Part shown: piece by piece, positions 28,124-36,273 of the stretch
How positions within the stretch are numbered: the first letter of the stretch is position 1
Layout: each line of letters begins with the position of its first letter
Origin: Pseudomonas sp. ADAK18
Lineage (GTDB): Bacteria > Pseudomonadota > Gammaproteobacteria > Pseudomonadales > Pseudomonadaceae
Reading direction: 5' to 3'
Assembly (NCBI RefSeq): GCF_012935695.1
Contig: NZ_CP052859.1
Span: 4,319,001 to 4,383,000, forward strand
Length of the DNA stretch: 64,000 bases
Program-made: the position numbers and the translations under genes
Notes under the pieces: model-generated
Database searches by the model: none
The model's input: only the letters and a program-made list of their open reading frames with translations
Told to the model about the DNA's origin: nothing

Positions 28124-28896
28124 GTGAATCCAACAAGTTGGAAATCCACCGCGTCATGCATGAAATCAAGCGCCGTCGCCTGGACGTGCTACGGGTGGTC
28201 GACATTACCCCGCGCATGCGCCGCATCACTCTGGGCGGTGAGCAGTTGGCCGGGTTTATCAGCCTGGGCAGCGACGATCACATCAAGCTGCTGTTCCCAC
28301 AGAGCGCTGCCGAACAAGCCGCGTTGGAAAGCCCGACGTTCAGTATCAAGGGTGACGGCCCGCAGCCGGCGATGCGCGACTACACGCCGCGACGTTTCGA
28401 CCTGGCCATTGGCGAGTTGGACATCGACTTCGTACTCCACGGCGACGGACCTGCATCCACGTGGGCCGAACAAGCAGCCGTGGGCCAACACCTGTACATC
28501 GGTGGGCCTCGTGGCTCGATGGTTGTGCCGGATATTTTCGACAGCTACCTGCTGATCGGCGATGAAACCGCCCTGCCCGCCATTGCCCGACGCCTGGAAG
28601 AATTGCCGGCCGGGCGTAACGTACTGGCGGTGATTGAAGTGGCGAACGCGGCAGAAAAACAGACGCTGGAGAGTGCGGCGGATGTCGAGGTGATTTGGGT
28701 GGTGCGTGGGGCGGATGACTTGCTGACAACCGTGGCGCAGTTGCAGGTTCCGGGCGGTTCGCTCTACGCATGGGTGGCGACCGAGACCAAATTATCGCGC
28801 CAGGTTCGCCGGGTACTGCTCGATACCCACAAGCTCGATGACAGCTTCGTCAAGGCCGTGGGTTACTGGCGTGCGGACGGCAGCGACGAGGAATAG
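28120..28896 (+). CDS. Siderophore-interacting FAD ferric reductase (NfeF/ViuB-like)
   Basis: A 258-residue cytoplasmic flavoprotein of the siderophore-interacting family, which reduces ferric siderophores to release iron. RDYTPRRFD at 86-94 is the FAD-binding motif, GDGPASTWAEQA and GGPRGSM follow, and the C-terminus ends with KAVGYWRADGSDEE, typical of ViuB/YqjH proteins. The PadR gene immediately upstream, with overlapping codons, reproduces the yqjI-yqjH (nfeR-nfeF) pairing, in the same rather than divergent direction. Iron or nickel stress control is therefore likely. Confidence 0.9.
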   Translation: MSESNKLEIHRVMHEIKRRRLDVLRVVDITPRMRRITLGGEQLAGFISLGSDDHIKLLFPQSAAEQAALESPTFSIKGDGPQPAMRDYTPRRFDLAIGELDIDFVLHGDGPASTWAEQAAVGQHLYIGGPRGSMVVPDIFDSYLLIGDETALPAIARRLEELPAGRNVLAVIEVANAAEKQTLESAADVEVIWVVRGADDLLTTVAQLQVPGGSLYAWVATETKLSRQVRRVLLDTHKLDDSFVKAVGYWRADGSDEE

Positions 28897-28928
28897 GCGT
28901 CACACGGTCAACCTGTGGAGCGGGCTTG

Positions 28929-29033
28929 TGTGGGAGCGGGCTTGCTCGCGAAGGCGGTGAGTCAGTCAGCACATGTATTAACTGACTCACCGCCTTCGCG
29001 AGCAAGTCGAATCGTCGCACCGCCGCTCCCACA
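28929..29033. repeat. REP-type inverted repeat with variant right arm
   Basis: Left arm TGTGGGAGCGGGCTTGCTCGCG, right end CGCTCCCACA, with an inner inverted repeat of GCGAAGGCGGTGAGTCAGT. The right arm contains an insertion-like segment around 29004-29020, which is shared in reverse complement with the repeat at 50667-50773. It lies between two convergent genes and ends exactly at a stop codon. Confidence 0.8.
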
Positions 29034-29672
29034 TTATCCCTGCGGTGATTTGACGATCTTGTCCAACCCGACAATCGCCAAGGCAATCACCACAAACCCC
29101 GCCAATATCCCTGCGGCATTCACAAACACCTGTGGATAACCCAAGGTATCCACGTCAATAAACGGATATTGATACTGCCCCAGCAAATGCCCGCGCAGCA
29201 GCACATAGGCGAAGTACACCAGGGGGTAAATCACCCACAGGCCAATGTGCGTGAACCGCAACGTGCCCTTGGGCACACAGAACCACCAATAGCCAAGAAA
29301 CAGCAGCGGCATCACGTCGTGGAGCAGTTCGTCGGCGATAAACTGGAACCCCTGGGGGCTCCACAAATGCCGTAGCAGCAGGCTATAGGCCAGCCCCACC
29401 ACGACGATGCTCACGGCAACCCCACTGCTGACAGCAGGCTGCAGGAAAAACCGTCGCCCGGCTGAAGGACGACTCACCCATGCATAGCTCAACACCACCA
29501 CCGCCAGGGTATTGGTGAGTACCGTGAAGAAGCTGAAAAAACTCACCAGGCCGCCGAGCAAACTGGCGTCGATGGTCCAGCGCGAATAGAAAATCAGGTA
29601 CTGCTGAATCGCCAGGCCTGCCCAGCCGGCCAGCGCCGTTACCGTCACATACCCACGCAACCTGCCGCCCAT
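29034..29672 (-). CDS. Pr6Pr-family six-helix membrane protein
   Basis: A 212-residue protein with six predicted membrane helices. The motif SFFSFFTVLTNTLAVVVLSY near residue 45 and the ELLHDVMPLLFLGYW segment, with a His between helices, are characteristic of the Pr6Pr (FAR-17a/AIG1-like) family, which has no firmly known function in bacteria. Some eukaryotic relatives cleave fatty acid esters of hydroxy fatty acids, which makes a lipid role conceivable. It begins four bases after the end of the VF530 gene, so the pair is likely co-transcribed. The stop codon lies at the edge of the REP repeat. Confidence 0.75.
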   Translation of the reverse strand: MGGRLRGYVTVTALAGWAGLAIQQYLIFYSRWTIDASLLGGLVSFFSFFTVLTNTLAVVVLSYAWVSRPSAGRRFFLQPAVSSGVAVSIVVVGLAYSLLLRHLWSPQGFQFIADELLHDVMPLLFLGYWWFCVPKGTLRFTHIGLWVIYPLVYFAYVLLRGHLLGQYQYPFIDVDTLGYPQVFVNAAGILAGFVVIALAIVGLDKIVKSPQG

Positions 29673-29676
29673 GTCA

Positions 29677-29910
29677 TCAATCCTGAGGACGTTTGGTACG
29701 CATCAGCTTGACATACAGCCCTTCGACTTTTTCTCGCGCCCATGGCGTCTTACGCAGGAACGACAAGCTCGACTTGATGCTCGGATCGCTGGAAAAACAG
29801 CGGATGTTGATGCGTTCGGCCAACCCTTCCCATTGGTAGTGAGCCACCAGCGCGGTGAGTACTTGTTCCAGGGTGACGCCGTGCAAGGGGTCGTTGTTCG
29901 TTGCGCTCAT
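29677..29910 (-). CDS. VF530-family small protein
   Basis: A 77-residue protein with [20 protein letters not shown] and [20 protein letters not shown] followed by [12 protein letters not shown], which is the full VF530 (DUF2132) domain. The family adopts a helical fold and is thought to bind DNA, but its role is not established. ATG at 29910 is preferred; the frame remains open six codons further to a TTG. It precedes the Pr6Pr gene with a four-base gap. Confidence 0.8.
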   Translation of the reverse strand: MSATNNDPLHGVTLEQVLTALVAHYQWEGLAERINIRCFSSDPSIKSSLSFLRKTPWAREKVEGLYVKLMRTKRPQD

Positions 29911-30006
29911 GCCGGGCCTTTTTGCCAAAAATTGAAGAAGAAGCCGCGCACCTTAGCCGAGGGGCCAAGCGGGTGGAAGCAGTGCCTTCACTATAGCCAC
30001 ACAAAC

Positions 30007-30043
30007 CTGTAGCCGCAGCCTCGTGCCTCGGCAGCGGCTACAG
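30007..30043. repeat. TGTAGCCGC-type REP hairpin
   Basis: CTGTAGCCGC and GCGGCTACAG form the ends of a 37-base hairpin. The same arms occur at 41051-41147. Confidence 0.75.
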
Positions 30044-30082
30044 GGATTTGGGGAAAGTTCCCCTTTCCAGAGTAAAAAGAGA

Positions 30083-30097
30083 TGTTATATTGTAACA
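30083..30097. promoter_or_regulatory. Zur-box-like operator upstream of the TonB receptor
   Basis: TGTTATATTGTAACA is a near-perfect palindrome (one mismatched pair) and matches the core of the gammaproteobacterial Zur consensus, TGTTATANTATAACA, at all but one position. It lies 92 bases before the receptor start, a usual place for a repressor site. Confidence 0.7.
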
Positions 30098-30188
30098 ACA
30101 ACTATCAAAGGTATCGTTTTCGTTACCGCGTTCAGCCTTCTCTTTTCGACTCAGGGTGCCCTGGTGTGCGCCCTCCAAGGAATGACCG

Positions 30189-32219
30189 ATGTCCCTCTTC
30201 CCTTCTCGTCCCCTGCTATGGCGCCTCACCCCGCTGGCCGCCGCTCTGCTGATCAGCTCCCAGACTCAAGCGCTGGAGCTGCAACCCCAAGTGATCACCG
30301 GCAATCCTCTGGGCAGCCAGCAACTTGCCTCGCCGACCACCGTGCTGGAAGGCGATGACCTGACCCTGCAACAAAAAGGCAGCCTCGGCGAAACCCTGAA
30401 TAAGCAGCCGAGCGTGTCGTCGTCCTACTTCGGTCCGGGCGCCAGCCGCCCGATCATCCGTGGCCAGGACGGCGACCGCATTCGCATCCTGCGCAATGGC
30501 GTGGGTGCACTGGATGCCTCGTCGCTGTCTTATGACCATGCCGTGCCGCTGGACCCAGTCAACGTCGACCGCATCGAAATCGTCCGTGGCCCGGCCGCCC
30601 TGCTCTACGGCGGTAGCGCCATCGGTGGCGTGGTCAATACCTTCGACAATCGCATCCCCACCGAGGCTATCGAAGGCATCCATGGCGTCGGTGAGCTGCG
30701 CTACGGTGGCGCCGCGACCACCCGCAGCAGCGCCGGTAAACTGGAAGCCGGCAACGGCACGTTCGCCCTGCACCTGGACGCCAATGCCCGGGAATTCAAC
30801 GACCTGAAAATCCCCGGCTTCGCCCGCAGCCGTCATGCACCTGAAGGCGAAAACGGCGACGGCAAGCGCGGTCGGCTGGGCAACAGCGATGGCCGGCAGG
30901 ACGGTGGCGCAGTCGGCGGTTCCTACACCTGGGACGACGGTTACGCCGGTCTTTCCTACAGCAACTACGACAGCAACTACGGTTCGCCCGCTGAGCAGGA
31001 CGTGCGGATTCGCATGAAGCAGGATCACTACGCCTTCGCGTCCGAGATCCGTAACCTGCAAGGTCCCTTCACCTCGGTAAAACTCGACGCCGGCTACACC
31101 GACTACGAGCACCGGGAAATCGAAGGTGGCGAGACCGGCACCACGTTCAAGAACAAGGGTTATGAGGCCCGTATTGAGGCGCGGCATCAGCCACTGGGGC
31201 CGTTCGACGGCGTAGTGGGCGCTCAAGTGACCCGCAACGAATTTTCCGCCCTGGGTGAAGAGGCCTTCGTACCAAAGACCGACACCAATGCCGGCGCGCT
31301 GTTTATCCTCGAAGAAATGCAGGCCACCGAACGCCTGAAACTGAGCCTGGGCGGGCGCCTGGAACACACCACCGTCGACCCGGACAGCAAGGGCAACGCG
31401 CGCTTCGCCAATGCCGACAAGTCCAACAACTTCACCGCCGGCAGCCTGTCGTCCGGGGCGGTCTATACCCTGACGCCGATCTGGTCCCTGGCCGCGACCC
31501 TGGGCTACACCGAACGCGCCCCGACCTTCTACGAGCTGTACGCCAACGGCGCTCACGTCGCCACCGGCACCTATGAAGTGGGCGACGCCAACCTGTCCAA
31601 AGAAAAGGCCGTATCCAGCGACCTGGCCCTGCGTTTTGACAACGGCACCCACAAGGGCAGCTTCGGCGTGTTCTACAGCCGCTTCTCCAACTACATCGGC
31701 CTGCTGGGCAGCGGTCGCACCTTGAATGACGAGGGCGAAGAGGACGCTGGTGGCCATCCTGAATACAAATACTCTGGCGTGCGCGCCCGATTCGCCGGCT
31801 TTGAAGCCCAGGATCACTGGAAGTTGGGCGAAGGTGCCTACGGTAAGTTCGCCCTGGAACTGTCAGGCGACTACACCCGTGCCACCAACCTGGACACCGG
31901 CGAAGCCTTGCCACGCATTGCCCCGCTGCGCTTGAACAGCGGCCTGCTGTGGGAACTGGACCGCTGGCAGGCGCGTATCGACGTCGAACACGCGGCAGGT
32001 CAAGGACGTGTGCCCGATAACGAAAGCGGCACCGACGGCTACACCACTCTGGGCGCCAGCGCCGGCTATCGTTTCAACGTCGGTGGCAGCCAGTGGCTGG
32101 CCTTCGTCAACGGTGAGAACCTGACCAACCAGACCGTGCGTTATGCCAGCTCGATCCTGCGGGATATCGCGCCAGCGCCGGGGCGCAGTGTGGAGTTCGG
32201 GTTGCGTACTACCTTCTGA
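30189..32219 (+). CDS. TonB-dependent outer-membrane receptor, ZnuD-like
   Basis: A 676-residue outer-membrane receptor. A signal peptide ends near SSQTQA; the plug domain carries QVITGNPLG, IRGQDGDRIRILRNGVGA and the DRIEIVRGPAALLYGGSAIGG motif; a 22-strand barrel follows, ending in the correct aromatic residue (LRTTF). This closely resembles the zinc-uptake group including ZnuD, which has a periplasm- or surface-exposed His/Asp-rich loop (here around RSRHAPEGENGDGKRG). The Zur-like box supports zinc as the substrate, but heme or another metal complex is not excluded. AAGGA lies seven bases before the ATG. Confidence 0.88.
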   Translation: MSLFPSRPLLWRLTPLAAALLISSQTQALELQPQVITGNPLGSQQLASPTTVLEGDDLTLQQKGSLGETLNKQPSVSSSYFGPGASRPIIRGQDGDRIRILRNGVGALDASSLSYDHAVPLDPVNVDRIEIVRGPAALLYGGSAIGGVVNTFDNRIPTEAIEGIHGVGELRYGGAATTRSSAGKLEAGNGTFALHLDANAREFNDLKIPGFARSRHAPEGENGDGKRGRLGNSDGRQDGGAVGGSYTWDDGYAGLSYSNYDSNYGSPAEQDVRIRMKQDHYAFASEIRNLQGPFTSVKLDAGYTDYEHREIEGGETGTTFKNKGYEARIEARHQPLGPFDGVVGAQVTRNEFSALGEEAFVPKTDTNAGALFILEEMQATERLKLSLGGRLEHTTVDPDSKGNARFANADKSNNFTAGSLSSGAVYTLTPIWSLAATLGYTERAPTFYELYANGAHVATGTYEVGDANLSKEKAVSSDLALRFDNGTHKGSFGVFYSRFSNYIGLLGSGRTLNDEGEEDAGGHPEYKYSGVRARFAGFEAQDHWKLGEGAYGKFALELSGDYTRATNLDTGEALPRIAPLRLNSGLLWELDRWQARIDVEHAAGQGRVPDNESGTDGYTTLGASAGYRFNVGGSQWLAFVNGENLTNQTVRYASSILRDIAPAPGRSVEFGLRTTF

Positions 32220-32246
32220 CGCAGACCTTCCAGGCAACGAATAACC

Positions 32247-32379
32247 TGTGGCGAGTGGGCTTGCCCCCGTTGGGCTGCGAAGCAGCCCTAAAACCTGCTA
32301 CCTCGGTCTATCTGAAAAAACTCAGCGATCTTATTGGGGCTGCTTCGCAGCCCAACGCGGGCAAGCCCGCTCGCCACAC
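32247..32379. repeat. REPIN-type repeat downstream of the TonB receptor
   Basis: Inverted arms TGTGGCGAGTGGGCTTGCCC and GGGCAAGCCCGCTCGCCACA enclose inner palindromes GGGCTGCGAAGCAGCCC and GGGGCTGCTTCGCAGCCC. It is of the same general design as the units around the transposase but with a different centre. Confidence 0.85.
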
Positions 32380-32810
32380 GAAACCGCAATCCTCAAGCTC
32401 GGGTGTCCCAGCCCCACTGTTACCAAATACGAAACGATCCATCTTGCGAATGCCCCTTTCTCTCCCCGACAAGTGGCTTTATCCTTGTCAGTAATAACCT
32501 GAAACGTTTCACCCCCAATCTGCCCCCCACTTTTCGTGTCCAGGCCCTCGGCCCGATCACGCCGGGGAGCTGTTGTCCCACTTCCCTCAACGCGGTTTAT
32601 CCTTGTCAAGGTCGTCCCTGAAAAACATTCCCAGCCCCACAGACAGCGCTGTCTTTACAACAGTGGAGCACCAGGACCGACGACCGCCCGAGCCATCGAC
32701 CGCGAAGACGAGAAAAAACAACACTTTTGCAGCTGAACCAAGCCCGCGCCAGATCGTCATCTACAGTGAACAAGCGCGGGACTACATTAAACGTCACGGA
32801 GAACAACACT
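32380..32810. promoter_or_regulatory. gcd upstream region with operators and direct repeats
   Basis: No gene is supportable here. Visible are the palindrome TGAAACGTTTCA at 32500-32511 (similar to Cra/FruR and PtxS operators of Pseudomonas), the perfect palindrome AGACAGCGCTGTCT at 32641-32654, and two exact copies of TTTATCCTTGTCA at 32478-32490 and 32596-32608. These are consistent with carbon-source control of gcd. Confidence 0.5.
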
Positions 32811-35225
32811 ATGAGCACTGATGGTGCTTCAAGCCCAAGCCGCCTGCTGCCCAGGCTGCTGGGGATCTTGCTGCTGATAATGGGCCTGGCCTTGCTGGCC
32901 GGGGGGATCAAGCTGAGCATGCTCGGCGGGTCGCTGTACTACCTGCTGGCCGGTCTCGGCATCACGCTGACCGGTATCCTGCTGATGGCCACCCGCCGTG
33001 CGGCGCTGGGCCTGTATGCAGTGGTGCTGTTTGCCAGCACCGTCTGGGCCTTGTGGGAAGTCGGCCTAGACTGGTGGCAGTTGGTGCCACGCCTGGCACT
33101 GTTGTTCGCCCTCGGCATCGTCATGCTGCTCCCGTGGTTCCGCCGTCCGTTGCTGCGTGGTCAAGCCGCGCCGCTGGGCACTGGCGCGCTGAGCGTGGCC
33201 GTGGTTTTGGCAGGTGCTGCGGCACTGGCCAGCCAGTTCACCAATCCGGGCGAGCTGGTCAAAGGCCAACTGGACCGTGATGCGGTCCCCGGCATGGCCA
33301 ACGCCGCGCCAACCCAGGCCGATGGCGACTGGAACTCCTATGGTCGCTCGGCCTTCGGTGACCGTTACTCGCCATTGGCGCAGATCACGCCAGAAAACGC
33401 CCACAAGCTGGTGCCCGCCTGGACGTATCGCACCGGTGATATTCCTGGCCCAGGCGATCCCGGTGAAACCACCGCGGAAAACACCCCGCTGAAAGTCAAC
33501 GGTATGCTCTACGTGTGCACACCTCACAGCCAGGTGATTGCCCTTGACCCGGACACCGGCAAGGAAATCTGGCGTTTCGATCCGAAGATCACCACCCAGG
33601 GTGCTGAAAACTTCAAGGGCTGGGCGCACATGACCTGCCGTGGCGTGTCGTATCACGATGACGCCGTCTACGCCTCCGCGCAAAGCCCGACTGGCAGCGC
33701 CAGCCCAGCAACCGCGCCAAATGCCTGCCCACGCCGGATCTTCGTACCGACCGCCGACACCCGTCTGATCGCCCTGAACGCCGACACCGGCAAGATGTGT
33801 GAAGACTTCGGTGACAAAGGCCAGGTCGACCTGCGTGCCAACATTGGCAGCTTTGCCCCAGGCGGTTACTACTCCACCTCGCCACCTGCGGTCACCAAGA
33901 ACCTGGTCGTCATCGGCGGTCACGTCACCGACAACGTCTCCACTGACGAGCCAAGCGGCGTAATCCGTGCGTTCGACGTACACACCGGCAAGCTGGTGTG
34001 GAACTGGGACAGCGGCAATCCGGATGACACCACTCCGTTGGCCGAGGGCAAGACCTACACCCGTAACTCGCCAAACATGTGGTCCATGTTCTCGGTCGAC
34101 GAAAAACTCGGCATGCTCTACCTGCCGATGGGCAACCAGATGCCCGATCAGTACGGCGGCGACCGTACCGAAGACTCCGAGAAATACAGCGCTGGCCTGA
34201 CCGCCCTGGACATCGACAGTGGCCATGTGAAGTGGACATTCCAGTTCACTCACCATGACCTATGGGACATGGACGTGGGTGGCCAGCCTTCGCTGGTCGA
34301 CATCAAGACCGCTGACGGTGTGAAACAAGCCGTCATGGCGTCGACCAAGCAGGGCAGCATCTACGTGATCGACCGCAGCAATGGTCAGCCAGTGGTGCCG
34401 ATCAATGAAATCCCTGTGCCCCAAGGCGCAGTGGCCGGCGATCACACCGCACCGACCCAACCCAAGTCCGACCTGAACTTCATGCCACCGCCCCTCAAGG
34501 AACGTGACATGTGGGGCGTGACGCCGTTCGACCAGATGCTTTGCCGCATCGACTTCAAGTCCCTGCGTTACGACGGCCCGTTCACCCCGCCATCGCTGCA
34601 AGGCTCGATCGTTTACCCGGGTAACTTTGGCGTGTTCGACTGGGGTGGCATTTCTGTCGACCCGGTTCGCCAGATTGCTTTCGTGAACCCGAGCTACATG
34701 GCGTTCAAATCGAGACTGATCCCGGCGGCCGACATCGCCAAACAAGGCCCACGTGTCAGCGAAACCGAAGGCGTACAGCCGAACAAAGGCGCGCCATATG
34801 GCGTGATTCTTGAAGCGATGCTCTCGCCACTGGGCCTGCCGTGCCAAGCGCCGGCCTGGGGTTACGTGGCAGCGGTCGACCTGACCAACCATAAAACCAT
34901 CTGGATGCACAAAAACGGCACCGTGCGTGACAGCTCGCCGGTTCCAATCCCTCTGACCATGGGCGTCCCAAGCCTGGGCGGGACCTTCACCACGGCCGGT
35001 GGTGTGTCCTTCCTCAGCGGTACCCTTGATCAGTACCTGCGCGCCTATGACGTGAAAAACGGCAAGCAGTTGTGGGAAGGTCGCCTGCCAGCAGGCGCTC
35101 AAACCACACCGATGACCTACACCGGCAAGGACGGCAAGCAATACGTGCTGGTCATGGCCGGCGGTCACGGTTCCCTGGGCACCAAACAGGGTGACTACGT
35201 GATGGCGTTCAAACTGCCGGATTAA
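32811..35225 (+). CDS. gcd: Membrane-bound PQQ glucose dehydrogenase
   Basis: An 804-residue quinoprotein that oxidises glucose to gluconolactone on the periplasmic side and passes electrons to ubiquinone. The N-terminal 140 residues contain five membrane helices. The PQQ beta-propeller follows, with DWNSYGRSAFGDRYSPLAQI, the disulfide-type region around CTPHSQVIALDPDTG, and HHDLWDMD at 481-488 (the Asp motif of E. coli Gcd). The C-terminus has repeated W-docking motifs and AGGHGSLGTKQGDYVMAFKLP. Length equals the family standard of about 800. ATG at 32811 has GGAG nine bases upstream; a longer frame to 32727 has no such site. A strong terminator follows. Confidence 0.95.
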   Translation: MSTDGASSPSRLLPRLLGILLLIMGLALLAGGIKLSMLGGSLYYLLAGLGITLTGILLMATRRAALGLYAVVLFASTVWALWEVGLDWWQLVPRLALLFALGIVMLLPWFRRPLLRGQAAPLGTGALSVAVVLAGAAALASQFTNPGELVKGQLDRDAVPGMANAAPTQADGDWNSYGRSAFGDRYSPLAQITPENAHKLVPAWTYRTGDIPGPGDPGETTAENTPLKVNGMLYVCTPHSQVIALDPDTGKEIWRFDPKITTQGAENFKGWAHMTCRGVSYHDDAVYASAQSPTGSASPATAPNACPRRIFVPTADTRLIALNADTGKMCEDFGDKGQVDLRANIGSFAPGGYYSTSPPAVTKNLVVIGGHVTDNVSTDEPSGVIRAFDVHTGKLVWNWDSGNPDDTTPLAEGKTYTRNSPNMWSMFSVDEKLGMLYLPMGNQMPDQYGGDRTEDSEKYSAGLTALDIDSGHVKWTFQFTHHDLWDMDVGGQPSLVDIKTADGVKQAVMASTKQGSIYVIDRSNGQPVVPINEIPVPQGAVAGDHTAPTQPKSDLNFMPPPLKERDMWGVTPFDQMLCRIDFKSLRYDGPFTPPSLQGSIVYPGNFGVFDWGGISVDPVRQIAFVNPSYMAFKSRLIPAADIAKQGPRVSETEGVQPNKGAPYGVILEAMLSPLGLPCQAPAWGYVAAVDLTNHKTIWMHKNGTVRDSSPVPIPLTMGVPSLGGTFTTAGGVSFLSGTLDQYLRAYDVKNGKQLWEGRLPAGAQTTPMTYTGKDGKQYVLVMAGGHGSLGTKQGDYVMAFKLPD

Positions 35226-35246
35226 TTCACCGACAGCAGTAAAAAG

Positions 35247-35278
35247 AAGCGGCTGCCGAAAGGTAGCCGCTTTTTTTT
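35247..35278 (+). terminator. Intrinsic terminator after gcd
   Basis: AAGCGGCT pairs with AGCCGCTT around a short loop with CCGAAAGG, followed by eight T. Confidence 0.9.
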
Positions 35279-35400
35279 GCCCACGGCCCTTGTCCCCTAT
35301 CCTCGGGTCAGTGCCAAAAAAAAGCCGAGCCTGTCACGAATAAAGTCGATCCAGCCTGCTTTACTGTTTCCCCTCGAAACGAACAGCAAAGGATGGCTGC

Positions 35401-36258
35401 ATGCACACTCTGGATAGAGTCCCCAGCAAAAACACCCCTGCCCCAACCGTCGACAGAAGAATCCTGACCCTGGAAAAACTCAGTCGACATAGCCTGCAGC
35501 AACTCATCGACGGTGAGGTGCTGGCCATTCGCATTCCCGACTACTGTGACGAAACGATCGCCGCGACGCTGAATCAACACATCGACTCCAGCACCCAACT
35601 GCGCCCCTACACCCACGAGGTGTATGAAGAGGGGCAAGTCGTGCAGCACTTCTACGGCGTCCATCGTTGGGGGACTCCGTTCAACAGCACTTACGGCAAG
35701 GCATTGGAAGAAGACGCCAGGCAGAAATACTATGACGACGCCCTCCACATGCAGCGCTTGATGGAGCGCCTTTGCGCACCTCGGCGCACGCCCATTCAGA
35801 CACTGATCGAGGAATTCAACGCCCATTGGCCCACGGGTGCAGCGATTGCGGGCTTTGAAGGCAAGCCGATGTACGCAGGGATTATTCGCGCCATGTTTCC
35901 AGAAACGGCGCACCTTTCAGAAACCACGCCCCATGTCGATTGCTTGCCCCAGGCCATCGTCCCACTGGAGCAGCAGTTCAGCGCCAATATTTATCTTCAA
36001 ACCCCACCCTCGGGCGGAGAGCTACGTATCTGGGACACCGAGCCATTTTCCTTCGCTGAAATCGAACAGTTTGAAGGTGAGAACCTTCCGCAGGAGCGGC
36101 TGCTCGAACCCTTGCGGATGGTCCCGCAGAAAAATGAGCTGATCATCATGAATACCCGCCGCCCTCACGCCATTTGCGGGTTTGAGTCCGGCAAGCGCAT
36201 CAGCATTCAATCCTTTATTGGCTACGTGACCGGGCAGCCGTTTCAGTTCTGGTGCTGA
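35401..36258 (+). CDS. 2-oxoglutarate/Fe(II)-dependent oxygenase-like protein
   Basis: A 285-residue soluble protein. TPHVDCLP supplies His178-x-Asp180 and RRPHAICG supplies His256, which fits the 2-His-1-carboxylate iron site; the basic residue in GKRISIQSF about 11 residues later would bind 2-oxoglutarate. The beta-sheet section SANIYLQTPPSGGELRIWD is typical of the double-stranded beta-helix fold. Because the Asp is present, it should be a hydroxylase-type enzyme rather than a halogenase, in which Gly or Ala replaces it. Its substrate, possibly a free amino acid or small peptide, is unknown. AAAGGA precedes the ATG by seven bases. It is monocistronic. Confidence 0.75.
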   Translation: MHTLDRVPSKNTPAPTVDRRILTLEKLSRHSLQQLIDGEVLAIRIPDYCDETIAATLNQHIDSSTQLRPYTHEVYEEGQVVQHFYGVHRWGTPFNSTYGKALEEDARQKYYDDALHMQRLMERLCAPRRTPIQTLIEEFNAHWPTGAAIAGFEGKPMYAGIIRAMFPETAHLSETTPHVDCLPQAIVPLEQQFSANIYLQTPPSGGELRIWDTEPFSFAEIEQFEGENLPQERLLEPLRMVPQKNELIIMNTRRPHAICGFESGKRISIQSFIGYVTGQPFQFWC

Positions 36259-36273
36259 ACACTGATCGACGTT

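Noticed and set aside
30216..31817. 533-codon frame antisense to the TonB receptor
   Set aside because: Mirror of barrel codons; no membrane or signal features.
35401..36258. Halogenase reading of the 2OG enzyme
   Set aside because: The metal-binding Asp180 is present; halogenases replace it with Gly or Ala.
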